A DNA stretch of 64,000 nt from Cristatella mucedo (Eukaryota; Bryozoa; Phylactolaemata; Cristatellidae), in NCBI GenBank assembly GCA_009760855.2, contig WPIO01000128.1, forward strand, positions 1,070,001 through 1,134,000, in the 5' to 3' direction. Below are positions 7,919-18,600 of this stretch, piece by piece; position 1 is the first letter of the stretch, and each line of letters opens with the position of its first letter. Position numbers and translations under genes: made by a program. The notes beneath the pieces were generated by a model. That model had not been told where the DNA came from. It saw nothing but the letters and a program-made list of their open reading frames with translations, and searched no databases.

Positions 7919-10900
7919 CTATACTAATATTACAAGTTTTACAGTGACATGCAGACTCTTTTATCATATAGTGACCGTAAGAGTAACCATGAATTCCACA
8001 GTCTAACCAATACCTTTTTGAGTCAAATGCTGACAGTGCTTTTTTAGATTGTTTTATAGTGAAAATTTGATGGTTTTTAGTTGAAATCTTGATTGATTGC
8101 AATAAACATCAAAACCAGTTATAAGACAACCAACATAATCAGAATGTGTCAAACACTTCTTTGCTACATCTTTCTTTGTTCCTTTTGCTTTTTTGACAGC
8201 AGATTTAACTTCTATTCCTTTATCTTTTTTGATAGCTATTTGCATTGAATAGAGTTTTGGTCTTAAGAAAACACCCTTATCAAGTACCATTGATTTTTCA
8301 ATCATAACACCTTTTCTCATTTCTAATGAAATCTTTTGTTTTTGGATCTACTGAATATTTTTTAAATATTTCATCCTTGAATTTCCCTAGATTTCCCTCA
8401 TTAGCAGGTATAATCTTTTCTGCTCCTTCTACTTTCCATGTATCTTGATTCTTAGGATAACCAGACAAATCTAGGTAATCTAAATAATTTTCAAAGTCTC
8501 TATAAACATTTTCAGCATTTATTTGCATTACAAAAAAATCAGTGTCAGTATTAGCAAGTGTTGCTTTGTCATTATAATAATCTTTTATTGGGTTGTAATA
8601 GAAATCTTGCATTATTAGTTTTGAAATATCTAGAATTGTAAAACCTAAATAAATAGGTTTATCAAGACAGATCTCTGCTTTCGTTGTTTCAATTACAACT
8701 AAATCTCGATTAAAAAATCTTCTATCTGTAAACCTTACACTGATTACTCTTTTATCTGAAACCGCAATATCCTTATCTAATTTTAGATCAAATAATTCAA
8801 TGTTTAGTCGTTCTCTAACATTTTCCATTGTCTTTCCAAAGAATGCATTGTTTTTGAGTTTAAAATATTCCTTTTCAAACTCATCCTTTGCTACTTTTCT
8901 TCTTTCAATGTTATTAACTATGTATCCACTCAACCATCTACTTTGTGTAAAACTCATTACTCTATGTATCTTAGTTAATACATATCCTCTTTCAATTGCA
9001 AGTTGTAGATTTCTATAATTTCCAATAATGGATAACATATTTAACTTTTTGTTCTACATCAACAATTAGTTTTTCCACTTTAGTTTCACATTCTTCTATT
9101 TTCTTCTTATCATCCCTTAATAACGTTTTCTTTTGATATTCAGAGTATTCTTCAACACCCACTTTTCTCCTAATTGGTAGAATAGGACAATCAGAGTGAG
9201 TGTCGTGTAGTTCTTCTGGGCAGTGCATATCTACTTCAAAAGCATAACCAGTTTCTGCATCCTCTTTTAATGGTAGTATCTTCTTAGTTGTAATTTTCTT
9301 TATTTGCTTATAATCTAAAAACTTGAAATTAGAAATTGGAAGTGGTTGTGTCATTGCTGTAGCATATAATGAATTTGCCTCAACATAAAGTAACCAACTC
9401 TTTTCTTTTGTATTATCATAATTAGAAGCCATTTCATTGTTTGCTTTGACATATCTACATGATGCTTGCGTTATAAGCCCTCGAATTGCAGATTCAAAGA
9501 AGTCAAAGTGTTCAAAGTTTGTTAATAAATCAAATTTAACCATTGAAAATCTTAAACCTGCAGACCAAGTTAAACCTGGTGCTGTAAAGAAATTGGCAGG
9601 ATCTAAACCATCAATTTTCTTTGATAAATGTCTAAAATGTTGAAATACATCTCCAAGTAGAAGGACATCCATAGTTAGATAAATATCGCTATACTTTCTT
9701 AATTTATCTTCAGTGGTTGGATCTATTTTTTTCATCAATGCCCAAACTTTCTTAACACGATCATAATCTTTTTCATCTATGTTTGTATCATTTGAAGTGC
9801 TATACAAAATTTTAATTTGGGGTAGTGCCTTCTCATCTAGTCTTGAAAATGAGTCTATATACTCGTAAGGCAGTATACCTTTTTCTTTTAATAGATTGAA
9901 TTCATTATAATCAACATCGAAAAGTATTTTCTTGTTTGTTCTAAGGGTTTTCCTGATTTAACAACGTTATTTACAAGATCTGCTAAACCTTTTTGCAACA
10001 TTTGTAAAGAGTCTTTAAAAGCAAGTGAACAAATTTCAATGTTTATTTATTTCTCCATGTTATTGGCAATGACTTTTTTTATCTAGTTTTAAATCTTGAA
10101 ACGCTTGTACTAATAAATGTGAATCGTAACCTTTCAAGTTGTGAGTAAATAATGGAAGTTTAAACTTCTGAGGATTAATACTGAGATTTAAGTTGCAAGC
10201 ATTATGTGCAGCACCCCTATACTTTCTTGTTAAATGACAATGATCTAAAACTTTATCTCCATCTAAATCTAAATCACAAATATGACAAACAGTTGCATTC
10301 TCAAAATCTGTTTTGTCTTCTTCTTTAAAATTACTATAATCAAACTTTTCATATTTATCAAGAATAGGTTTCATTTCATTTTTTATTTTCTCAACTTCTT
10401 CAAACAAACTTTTTAATAGATCTCTAACATTATTTGTATCATAGAATAATTTAAATGTTCTTTGTTTGCCTTCAAAATCAATAATAGTATAAGCAGTAAA
10501 ATAAGGATATGCTTTTGAAAAGTGCCTTGTGGAGTAGTAGGATCTTCTTTATCTGTTTTTCTAACGCTTGAAAGTAAGCATTCAAAGTCTGCATAAGCAA
10601 CATAAGGACCATGATATTTTAGCATAATCTCTAAAATAACAGTTATCTCCTTTTTTACTATCTGCACTTGGTATTCTTATCCTAGATTTACCATCATTTC
10701 CACGTTTGCATGAATCAATATGTGACTAGTTTTTCTTTAGAGCAAAATCTACACAAACATCTTTTACAAGTAAGCTGTGTTCCATATCCTTTGCTACCTC
10801 TACACAATCCATTGAAGTTTGTAATAATTACATAATGAAAGTTGCTTTTATTTGGAGTGCTATACAAAAGAAGATCTAAATGCCTCTCTTTCTCTTCATC

Positions 10901-11473
10901 AACTACTATGAGTGCAGTTAGAATTTTATTATCATATTCATAAACATTAAAAGTTATGTTAACTAATTCAGGTAAATGAGGAATATCAACAACATTTAAT
11001 ACGTTTGAAGGATAATTCTCCTCAACATTGAACAAATCTTCTATTCTCTTTAGATGCTGTGAACATTTCTCATGTAATATTTCCTTTAAATCAGCCATAG
11101 ATTCTGGATGATTATCTCTCCAGTAAAGAAACCTTAACACACACCATAAAGCACAAAGATTATCTGATTCATTCTTTATATTAATTGCTGATCTCTTCTT
11201 TTCTAATCCTTCTGGCATTGGTAAGTAACTACCGCCAAATTTGTGTCGAAAATAAGAAAACTTTGCATAAATAGCATTGACTCCAACTATAATCCAATTA
11301 GAACCTCCTTCTAACTATTCCTCTACTTTCTTTTTAAAAGCTGCAAATTGTGTTCTAATTATTCTATCAATATCTGAAACTCTATTTATTTTTGAATTAG
11401 TTATTCCTGCAAATGGTTGGTAATTATAAGCACCACTTTCTGAAGCTAAAATAGGTGAAATAATAAGTGTCAT
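7899..11473 (-). pseudogene. Protein-primed family B DNA polymerase (multiply broken)
   Basis: Replicative polymerase of the type used by Polinton/Maverick- and adintovirus-like elements, about 1,190 codon-equivalents from the ATG at 11473. In order: an N-terminal region typical of animal-element versions (DNLCALWCVLRFLYWRDN, about 11170); exonuclease motif I YADFECLL (about 10590); a CHICDLD...HCH...RGAAHNACN endonuclease-VII-like knuckle (about 10300-10190); NLKGYDSHLL (exonuclease II, about 10120); motif A YVEANSLYA (about 9380); motif B LKNNAFFGKTMENV (about 8830); motif C NTDTDFF (about 8550); and a C-terminus ending near FDSKRYWLDCGIHGYSYGHY. The motif A catalytic Asp is Glu. There is an in-frame stop at 11315-11317, and frame changes near 10722, 10630, 10530, 10065, 9030, 8310 and 8100. 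Unlike most neighbours the start lacks a TATATA box, which may mean a different expression class. Confidence 0.9.
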
Positions 11474-11500
11474 TTTTAAGTCACTCTTGTTTTTAGGTAA

Positions 11501-11901
11501 TTATTTAATAACTAATTTAAGTTCTGCTCCAATCTTATCATATATTACGTCAAAATCAATTAAGTTCTTATCTAGTCAAAAATATATTTATAATCTAGGA
11601 ATTTACCATCAGAAGATTTTCCTAAAAACGTACCTGTTTCCTGTATCGTCATTAACCTCCTGGACTCTTTATCGAAAGAACATCTACTTTTAAGCTTAGT
11701 GGTTTTCTTAGCAATAAGATTATCTAGTTTTATAGTTGTTGGTGAATGTAGAGTTGCAATCAATGCATCTACACTGTCTTTTGAGAAAGGATATTTTGGA
11801 ATGAGACCCGTACGTTTTCTTAAATCTTCTCTAGTAAGTTTTGCATGATCGCTAAATTTTTCACCCTCCCGTGGCATAAAGTTATCGATGTTTCTAGACA
11901 T
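11501..11901 (-). pseudogene. Unidentified protein upstream of the polymerase (frameshifted near its end)
   Basis: ATG at 11901-11899 with TATATAC directly before it. It is open for 109 codons, basic and mostly polar (MSRNIDNFMPREGEKFSDH; SPTTIKLDNLIAKKTTKLK). The frame ends at 11572. An adjacent frame continues with LIDFDVIYDKIGAELKLVI to a stop at 11501, probably the original C-terminus. It lies 28 bp from the polymerase ATG on the same strand. No family is recognised. It is the rightmost gene of the element found here. Confidence 0.5.
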
Positions 11902-11910
11902 GTATATAGA
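11902..11910 (-). promoter_or_regulatory. TATATAC start-site box
   Basis: The minus strand reads TCTATATAC up to the ATG at 11901, matching the box seen at the other starts. Confidence 0.45.
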
Positions 11911-12165
11911 GATAGAAAAAATTTATTTTTTAAATGTTAAATTAATTGCAATTATTTTTACTCTTACATAGACACGTAAAGCTAAATAACTCTTAGTAGA
12001 TATAAAATGAAGGGTATGGAGAATAGGGTCTCGAGGATGGCGGCAGCCATTAAATAAATCGGACGAAGATAATAATCGAACAAAGTGAGATTATTATATG
12101 AGGACGATTTGTTTTATTGGTGACGTGATCGATCGATCCCTAGGCTACATGCCATTCATTTTATA
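11911..12165. other. Right boundary zone of the viral element
   Basis: No ORF is seen. The sequence passes from AT-rich viral sequence to more balanced sequence containing GAGGATGGCGGCAGCC (about 12036) and then to the 14-bp minisatellite. The exact junction and any terminal inverted repeat or target duplication cannot be fixed, because the left end of the element is outside the window. No match to the window start was seen by eye. Confidence 0.35.
12069..12097. repeat. Inverted repeat, 9-bp arms
   Basis: ATAATAATC and GATTATTAT are perfect inverted arms around an 11-base loop in the boundary zone. This could be chance in AT-rich DNA. Confidence 0.35.
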
Positions 12166-12255
12166 TCTACAACACCCACCAGCTAACAGCCATCAGCCCA
12201 CACCCACCCGGCCACAACTACCCGCCCACACCCACAAGCCCACATCCCACCAATT
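12166..12255 (+). repeat. 14-bp CCCACACCCACCAG minisatellite, short tract
   Basis: About six degenerate units of CCCACACCCACCAG. The same minisatellite recurs at 24000, 26010, 29030 and, as a trace, 36970, each time before the same short unique block. Confidence 0.7.
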
Positions 12256-12400
12256 TGTGAAAAATTATTTGATATATTTATCATACTGGTGTGCATACTG
12301 TTTTATAAAGTGGAAAGCCTAAAGCTCAGTATCGGCTCGGCCGCTATATATTCTGCAGAATGAATGTGCACAAAATCAAAGTTATACAGACCAACATCAT
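12256..12400 (+). repeat. Short unique block of the mosaic, copy 1
   Basis: About 150 bp beginning near TTGTGAAAAATTATTTGATA and including CCGCTATATATTCTGCAGAA. Close copies lie at 26146, 29326 and 37005, always between the 14-bp minisatellite (or its trace) and what follows. No coding potential is evident. Confidence 0.65.
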
Positions 12401-13345
12401 CATCCGTTAGATGATCCTTCAAACCTTTGGCATTATGACTAACTTATCTTCCCTGCTAAAACCATTACCGCATTTTTTCTCCTTGATATATATATCCGTA
12501 ACTGCTATGATTAGTCTCAATAAATAATTAGTTTTCCCGCCGGTAGATACTATAAACCGCCGGCATTACGCATACGTAATTGTCCTGCTAAACTCATTTA
12601 TACATCATTTCTTACGAAAATATATATCTTTTACTGTTATAATTTGACTCAATATATAATTAGTTAACCCGCTAGTACATCCTTCAAATCGCCGGCATTA
12701 CGGATAAGTTATCGTATCGTAACTCATTTATATGTTATTGCTTCCGGAAAAAATATCCTTCATTGCTATAGTTAATCTTAATCAATCATTCGTCATCAAG
12801 CTCGTCGATCCTTCAAGCCGCCGGCATTACGAGTAAGTTATGTACCTCCTTAAATCATGTACGCGTTTTTTTCCGGAAAAATATATCCTGTAGTGGTATA
12901 AATACTCTCACACAATAATCAATTATTTTTCTGGGAGAACCATGCAACCGCAGGCTGTCCAATTAAGTTATATCCCCTGCTAAAACCATTTACGTGTCTT
13001 TTCTTCCGGGAAAATATATCCTTTTGTGATATAAATCGTCTCATTTAAGAATTATTTTTCCTACTGGTAGTAAAATCCAACCGCAATCATTCGAAAAAGT
13101 TTTCTCCATAGCTAAATCCATTTTCGTGTCTTTTCTTTCGGAAATATATATCCTTTAGTGGTATAATTAGTCTCAGAAAATAATGCATTATCTTGCTGAT
13201 AGATCCTTTAAACTGTCGTCCTGACGAGTAAGTTATCTCACCAGCTAAAACTATTTACGCATATTTTAATCCGAAAATATATATCCTTTAGTGTCATTAT
13301 TAGTATGAATAAATAATTCGTTATCCTGCTTGGAGATCCTTCAAA
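12400..13345 (+). repeat. 133-bp monomer array, block 1
   Basis: About seven diverged tandem monomers. Each carries a CCTTCAAACCGCCGGCATT-like part, then AGTAAGTTATC, a CATTTACGCGTCTTTTC-like part and ATATATATCCTTTAGTG. There are no genes. Confidence 0.8.
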
Positions 13346-15183
13346 TTTGAAATAGAAAGCTAACCTAAACCATCCATATGTTAGCCACTAAGGGCGCATT
13401 AACCGTCTGACTCAACGGTCAAGGGCAGTAGTGTTCCGTGAAGCGGTGACTACCCGCGGCTTGCGTAATGAACCTACGTTAAATATTATATTCAAAACTT
13501 TTAAAAAGGAATAATAATAAATATCTTATGTTATCATTCAAGTTAACATAAAACCTAAGCCTTCACAGCGTTTTCGGCAAACCTCGCGTCAAAATTCATA
13601 GGCGTTCCATGGTCGCGTGCCACGAGACAGAGTACACCCGCTGAAAGTGAAATATACTCTGCGGCTTTATTAATTTTGCGGTAAGTAAACAATAATCATA
13701 AATATTGTATGCTAACTAATAATATGAAGCTACCCTTAAGTGTAACTACGGTTTTCGCCACAAGCACAACAGTCTTCCGAATTACCCGATACCAGGAGCA
13801 GTAAGCCCAACGTGCTTCTCGTTGATGTGGTGATTCTTTTAAGTACTACCAGCTCTCGTCGATGTTGTCGGTACGAGTCGTACATTGCGTGATTTCCCGG
13901 CTAGGCCAGTCAGTACCACTATGCCCCGGCCGCTGATATTTCGGCATTCTTTTTTGCTATGCCTTCTCTGCCTGCCCGTTACCACCACTTCTTGAGTTTC
14001 ACTTCCAGACAGTGTGGAGTTACAGTCGCTTGCTTTGAGTGGGCCGCCTTTACTATAGCGAATTGTTTTCGCTAAAGTTAAGCCGCAGCATAGCAAGCTG
14101 CGTGGAGGATTCAGCTATCCTGGCCATGACTTGATAAATGTTTTTCTAGTTACCCCGCAGGTATACATTGTATTATTTCGCAGTATTCCCTCCCTTTTCG
14201 TTTTAGAGGCAATTGAGCATGTCCCCACGTTTAGTTCAGTAACTCACGTCTTTTCTCGTTCGACCAACTTGCCGTAGAATATATACATCTGGTGTATGGA
14301 CAGAATGTAAACAGTCTGTGCTGTTAACAGGACCACTTTTCGTAGCTTTAAACTTGCTACCGTGTCCGAGGCCCCTACACCTTTTTATTTGTACTGCACG
14401 AGGACAAATATGTTTTGTTGCGGCACTACATATTTTACTTTTATAGCTAGCCCGAACAGGTGATTCCCTACCCCACTTTGCCTTCCTGCCCCCAACTGCA
14501 GGCTCAGCGACTGAAGTGGTATTTTCCCAGTCAAAGCAGACCATTCCAGCTATTTTGTTTAAAGCTGCGGCTTGCTCTCCAAGCTCAATTCCTTTCGTTG
14601 ACGTTATTGCTTGCTGCTTGCCAATGAAATTTGCTTCCCGTTCTCGTGGCTTGTTTGACCTGCTATGATGGATGCTACCAGCCGGCAACGGCAGCTAAGC
14701 CATGGGTCTATTGCTGTTCCAATTCTTTCGCTACTTGCCCCTTACAACCACATCCCCTATTTCTGCTAAAAACTGTGTAGAGTAATGTATTAGTTACATC
14801 CTTAATTTTGGCCCAGACTTCGCCGAGCCTATGTTTTCCGGAAGCTGGAAAGCAATGGGGCATCATCAGGTCGTACAGCCGCTGCCTTTCAATCTTAGCT
14901 TGAACGGCTGGCTTCACTGAAACTGCTACCTACAAATGTAGCTTGTCCGTCCTCGCAATGTTGACCTCACAGACCCAGATCGTTATAGCTCTGACTTTCG
15001 GTTGCCTGGAGTTTTGCTCAGTGCTCACTCAGTGGGATCTTAGTAGGCCAGACCATGTCGTTGCATGCACACCACCACCGTGGAAAGGCTCGACGAACAT
15101 GTGGCGATGCTGCAGCCATCACTGCTTGGGCATCCGGCTAGCAGCAAGTTATAAACGCCAGTTTGCTGCCCAAACGACCACAA
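13345..15183 (-). repeat. 2-kb mosaic segment, copy A, with gene-like minus-strand frames
   Basis: A unique-looking segment repeated at 22405, 26950, 30535 (part) and 34600. On the minus strand it holds three adjacent open stretches: 14917-14708 (with MMPHCFPASGKHRLGEVWA), 14688-14236 (Lys/Arg-rich) and 14096-13839 (with SKGGPLKASDCNSTLSGSE). Similar peptides recur in the other copies with different breaks, so the segment may hold a decayed coding region of a mobile element or duplicated gene. I do not recognise the family and make no function call. Confidence 0.45.
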
Positions 15184-15645
15184 ATTCGGCGGTTTCGGCG
15201 GTTTCGGCGGATTCGGCGGATTCGGCGGATTCGGCGGATTCGGCGGATTCGGCGGTTTCGGCGGTTTCGGCGGTTTCGGCGGTTTCGGCGGATTCGGCGG
15301 ATTCGGCGGATTCGGCGGATTCGGCGGTTTCGGCGGATTCGGCGGTTTCGGCGGATTCGGCGGATTCGGCGGTTACGGCGGATTCGGCGGTTACGGCGGA
15401 TTCGGCGGTTACGGCGGATTCGGCGGTTACGGCGGATTCGGCGGTTACGGCGGATCCGGCGGTTTCGGCGGATCCGGCGGATTTGGCGGATCCGGCGGAT
15501 TTGGCGGATCCGGCGGATTCGGCGGATTCGGCGGATTCGGCGGTACGGCGGTTTCGGCGGTACGGTGGTTTCGGCGGTTTCGGCGGTTTCGGCGGTACGG
15601 CGGTTTCGGCGGTACGGCGGTTTCGGCGGTACGGCGGTACGGGAG
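15184..15645 (+). repeat. 9-bp GGCGGATTC/GGCGGTTTC minisatellite
   Basis: About 50 units of nine bases with T/A and TAC/TCC variants in blocks. The tract then shifts to GGCGGTACGGCGGTTTC. Nine is a multiple of three, so several frames stay open on both strands (RRFRRI or SADSAD repeats); these are not genes. A GA-rich tail runs to about 15690. Confidence 0.9.
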
Positions 15646-15689
15646 AGAGGAAGAGAGGGAGAGAGGGAGAGAGGGAGAGCCCGAGAGCC

Positions 15690-18600
15690 CGAGCGTCTTT
15701 AGTTTTGGAAAAATATATCCTTATGTTGTACACATACTCTCATTCATTATTTTAAAATCTTACCGGTACTACCTTCTAACCGCAGGCGTTCCAAATAAGT
15801 TACGTCATCTCTAAAAACCATTGACGCGTCTTTTCCGCCGTGAACGTATTACCTTCAATGTTATTAATTTTCTTAATGAATAACTCGTCAGTCTGCTTGA
15901 AGAGACTTCAAAGAACCGCAGTTGCGGGTAACTAATCTTCCCACCCAACAGTCTTTTCGCTTCTTCTTCTTTTCGAAATATATGTCCTTTAGTGTTATAA
16001 TTAGTCTGATTAAATAAGTCAAAATTAAAATAAATTAGTGCTAATAATGAATACTACGTAATCCAGTAGGTAGATCCTCAAATCGCCAGCCTTCTGAGGA
16101 AGCTATCTCCTTTTGTATAACCATTTACACACGTTTGTATGGGAAATATATATCCTTTAGTTGTACAGTGTCATTTTTTTTATTTATATTCTTACCGGTA
16201 CTACCTTCTAACCGTACGCATTCCAAGTAAGTTATCTCATCTCCTAAAAGCTTTAACGCGTCTTTTCCTCCGTGAACGTCTATCCTTAATTGTTATTAAT
16301 CGCCTTGACGAATAACTCATCAACCCTCTGGAAGAGCCTACAAAGTACAGGCGTTGCGGTTAACTGATATCCTCAGCCGACATTTCTTTCGCTTTTTTTT
16401 AGGAATATATATCCTCTAGTGTTATAATTAGTTTTAATAAACTAGTCAAAATTAAAATAAATTAGTCCTAATAATGAATACTACGTTATCCTGTTGGTAG
16501 ATCCTCAAAGCGCCAGCGTTCCGAAGAAGCTATCTCCTCTTGTATAACCATTTACGCGTCTTTTGTTTTGGAAAAATATATCCTTTTGTTGTACACATAG
16601 TCTCATTTATTAATTTATAATCTTACCGATACTAACTTCTAACCGCAGGCATTCCTAGTAAGTTATTTCGTCACCTAACACCATTTACACGTCTTTACTC
16701 CGTGAACGTATATCCTTGACTGCTATTAATTGTCTTAATAAATATCTCGTCAGCACGCTTGTAGAGCCTTCAAAGAACCGCTGTTGCGGGTAACTTAGCT
16801 TGCCAGCCGACAGTTTTTTCACTTCTTTTTTCTTTTGGAAATATATATGCTTTAGTGTTATAATTAGTCTTAATTATTAAGTCTAAATAAAAATGAATTA
16901 GTCCTAATAATAAATACTTCGTTATCCTGTTGATAGATCCTCAAAGCGCCAGCGTTCAGAAGAATCTATCTCCTCTTGTTTAACCATTTACGCGTCTTTT
17001 CTTTGGGTAACATATATCCTTTAGTTGTCAACATAGTCTCATTGATTAATTTATAATCTTATCGCTTTTACCTTCTAACCACAGGGGTTTCAAGTAAGTT
17101 ATCTCATCTCCTAAATCCATTTACGCGTCTTTTACTCCGTGAAGATATATCCTTTAATGCTATTATTTAACTTAATAAATAACTCGTCAGCCGGCTTGTA
17201 GAGCCTTCAAAGACCCGCAGTTGCGGGTAACTTGTCTTGCCAGCCGACAGTTTGTTCGCTTCTTTTTTCTTTTGGAAATATATATCCTTTAGTGTTATAA
17301 TTAGTCCTAATAAATAAGTCTAAATTAAAATAAATTATTCTTATAGATGAATACTTTGTTGTCTTGTTGGTAGATCTGAAAAGCGCCCGCGTTCAAAGGA
17401 AGCCGTCTTGTCGTGTAAAACCATTTACGCGTTTTTATTTTGAAAAAATATATCCTTTAGTTTTATATGTAGTCTCATTAAATAATTTATCATCGTATTG
17501 TAGTACCTTCTAACCGCAGGCGTTCCGAGTAAGTTGTCTCATATGCTTAAACGATTTAAGCGTCTTTTCCTCCGTGAACGTATATCCTTTAATCGTCGTA
17601 ATGGATAACTCACCAACCCGCTAGTGCAGCTCTCAAAGCACATGCGTTGCGGATAACTTATCTTCCCAGCCAACATTTTTTTCGCTTTTTTTTAGAAATA
17701 TATATCCTTTAGTGTTATAATTAGTCTTAATAAATACTTCGTTATCCCGTTCGCAGGACCTCGAAGCGCCAGTGTTCCGAGGAAGCTATCCCCTCTTGTA
17801 AAACGATTTACGCGTATTTTATTTGGGAAATATATATCCTTTACTTGTACACATAATCTCATTTAGTATTTTAAACTCTTACTGGTACCACCTTCTAAAC
17901 GCAGGGGTTCCAAGTAAGGTATCTCATCACTTTAAACCATTTACCCGTCTTTTCCTTCGTGAACGTATATCCTTTAATACTGTTAATTGTCCTAATTTAT
18001 AACTCGTCAGCCTGCTCGTATAGCCTTCAAAGAACCGCAGTTGCGGGTAACTTAACTTCCCACCCGCAGTCTTTTCGCTTTTTTTTTCTTTGGAGATATA
18101 TATCCTTTAGTGTTATAATTAGTCTTAATAAATGTTTCTAAATTAAAATAAATTAGTCCTAATATTAAATACTTCGTTATCCTGGTGGTAGATCCTCAAA
18201 GCGCCGGCGTTCCGAGGAAGCCATCTTCTCTTGTATAACCATTTACGCGTCTTTTTGTTCGGAAATGTATATCCTTTAGTTGTACACAGAGTCTCACTTA
18301 TTAATTTAAAATCATACCGGAACTACCTTCAAAACCGCAGGCGCTCCAAGTAAGTTATCTCATCTCCTAAAACCATGTACGCGTCTTTTCCTCCGTGAAC
18401 GTATATCCTTTAATGCTATTAATTAACTTAATAAACAACTCGTCAGTCTGCTTGAAGAGACTTCAAAGAACCGCAGCTGCGAGTAACTTATCTTCCCACC
18501 CGACAGTCTTTTCGCTTCTTTTTTTTGTTGGAAACATATATCATTTAGTGTTATAATTAGACTTAATAAATAAATCTAAATTAAAATAAATTACTCCTAA

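Noticed and set aside
12069-12097. Hairpin as terminal inverted repeat or replication origin of the viral element
   Set aside because: The arms are only 9 bp, AT-rich and adjacent to each other; no partner at the other end can be seen.
13839-14917. Calling the three minus-strand ORFs of segment copy A separate host genes
   Set aside because: Each copy has different breaks, no start or stop is conserved, and no family is recognised; described as a repeat segment instead.
15149-15755. Arg/Phe- and Ser/Ala/Asp-rich ORFs on both strands
   Set aside because: Translations of the 9-bp GGCGGATTC tract; several frames are open at once.
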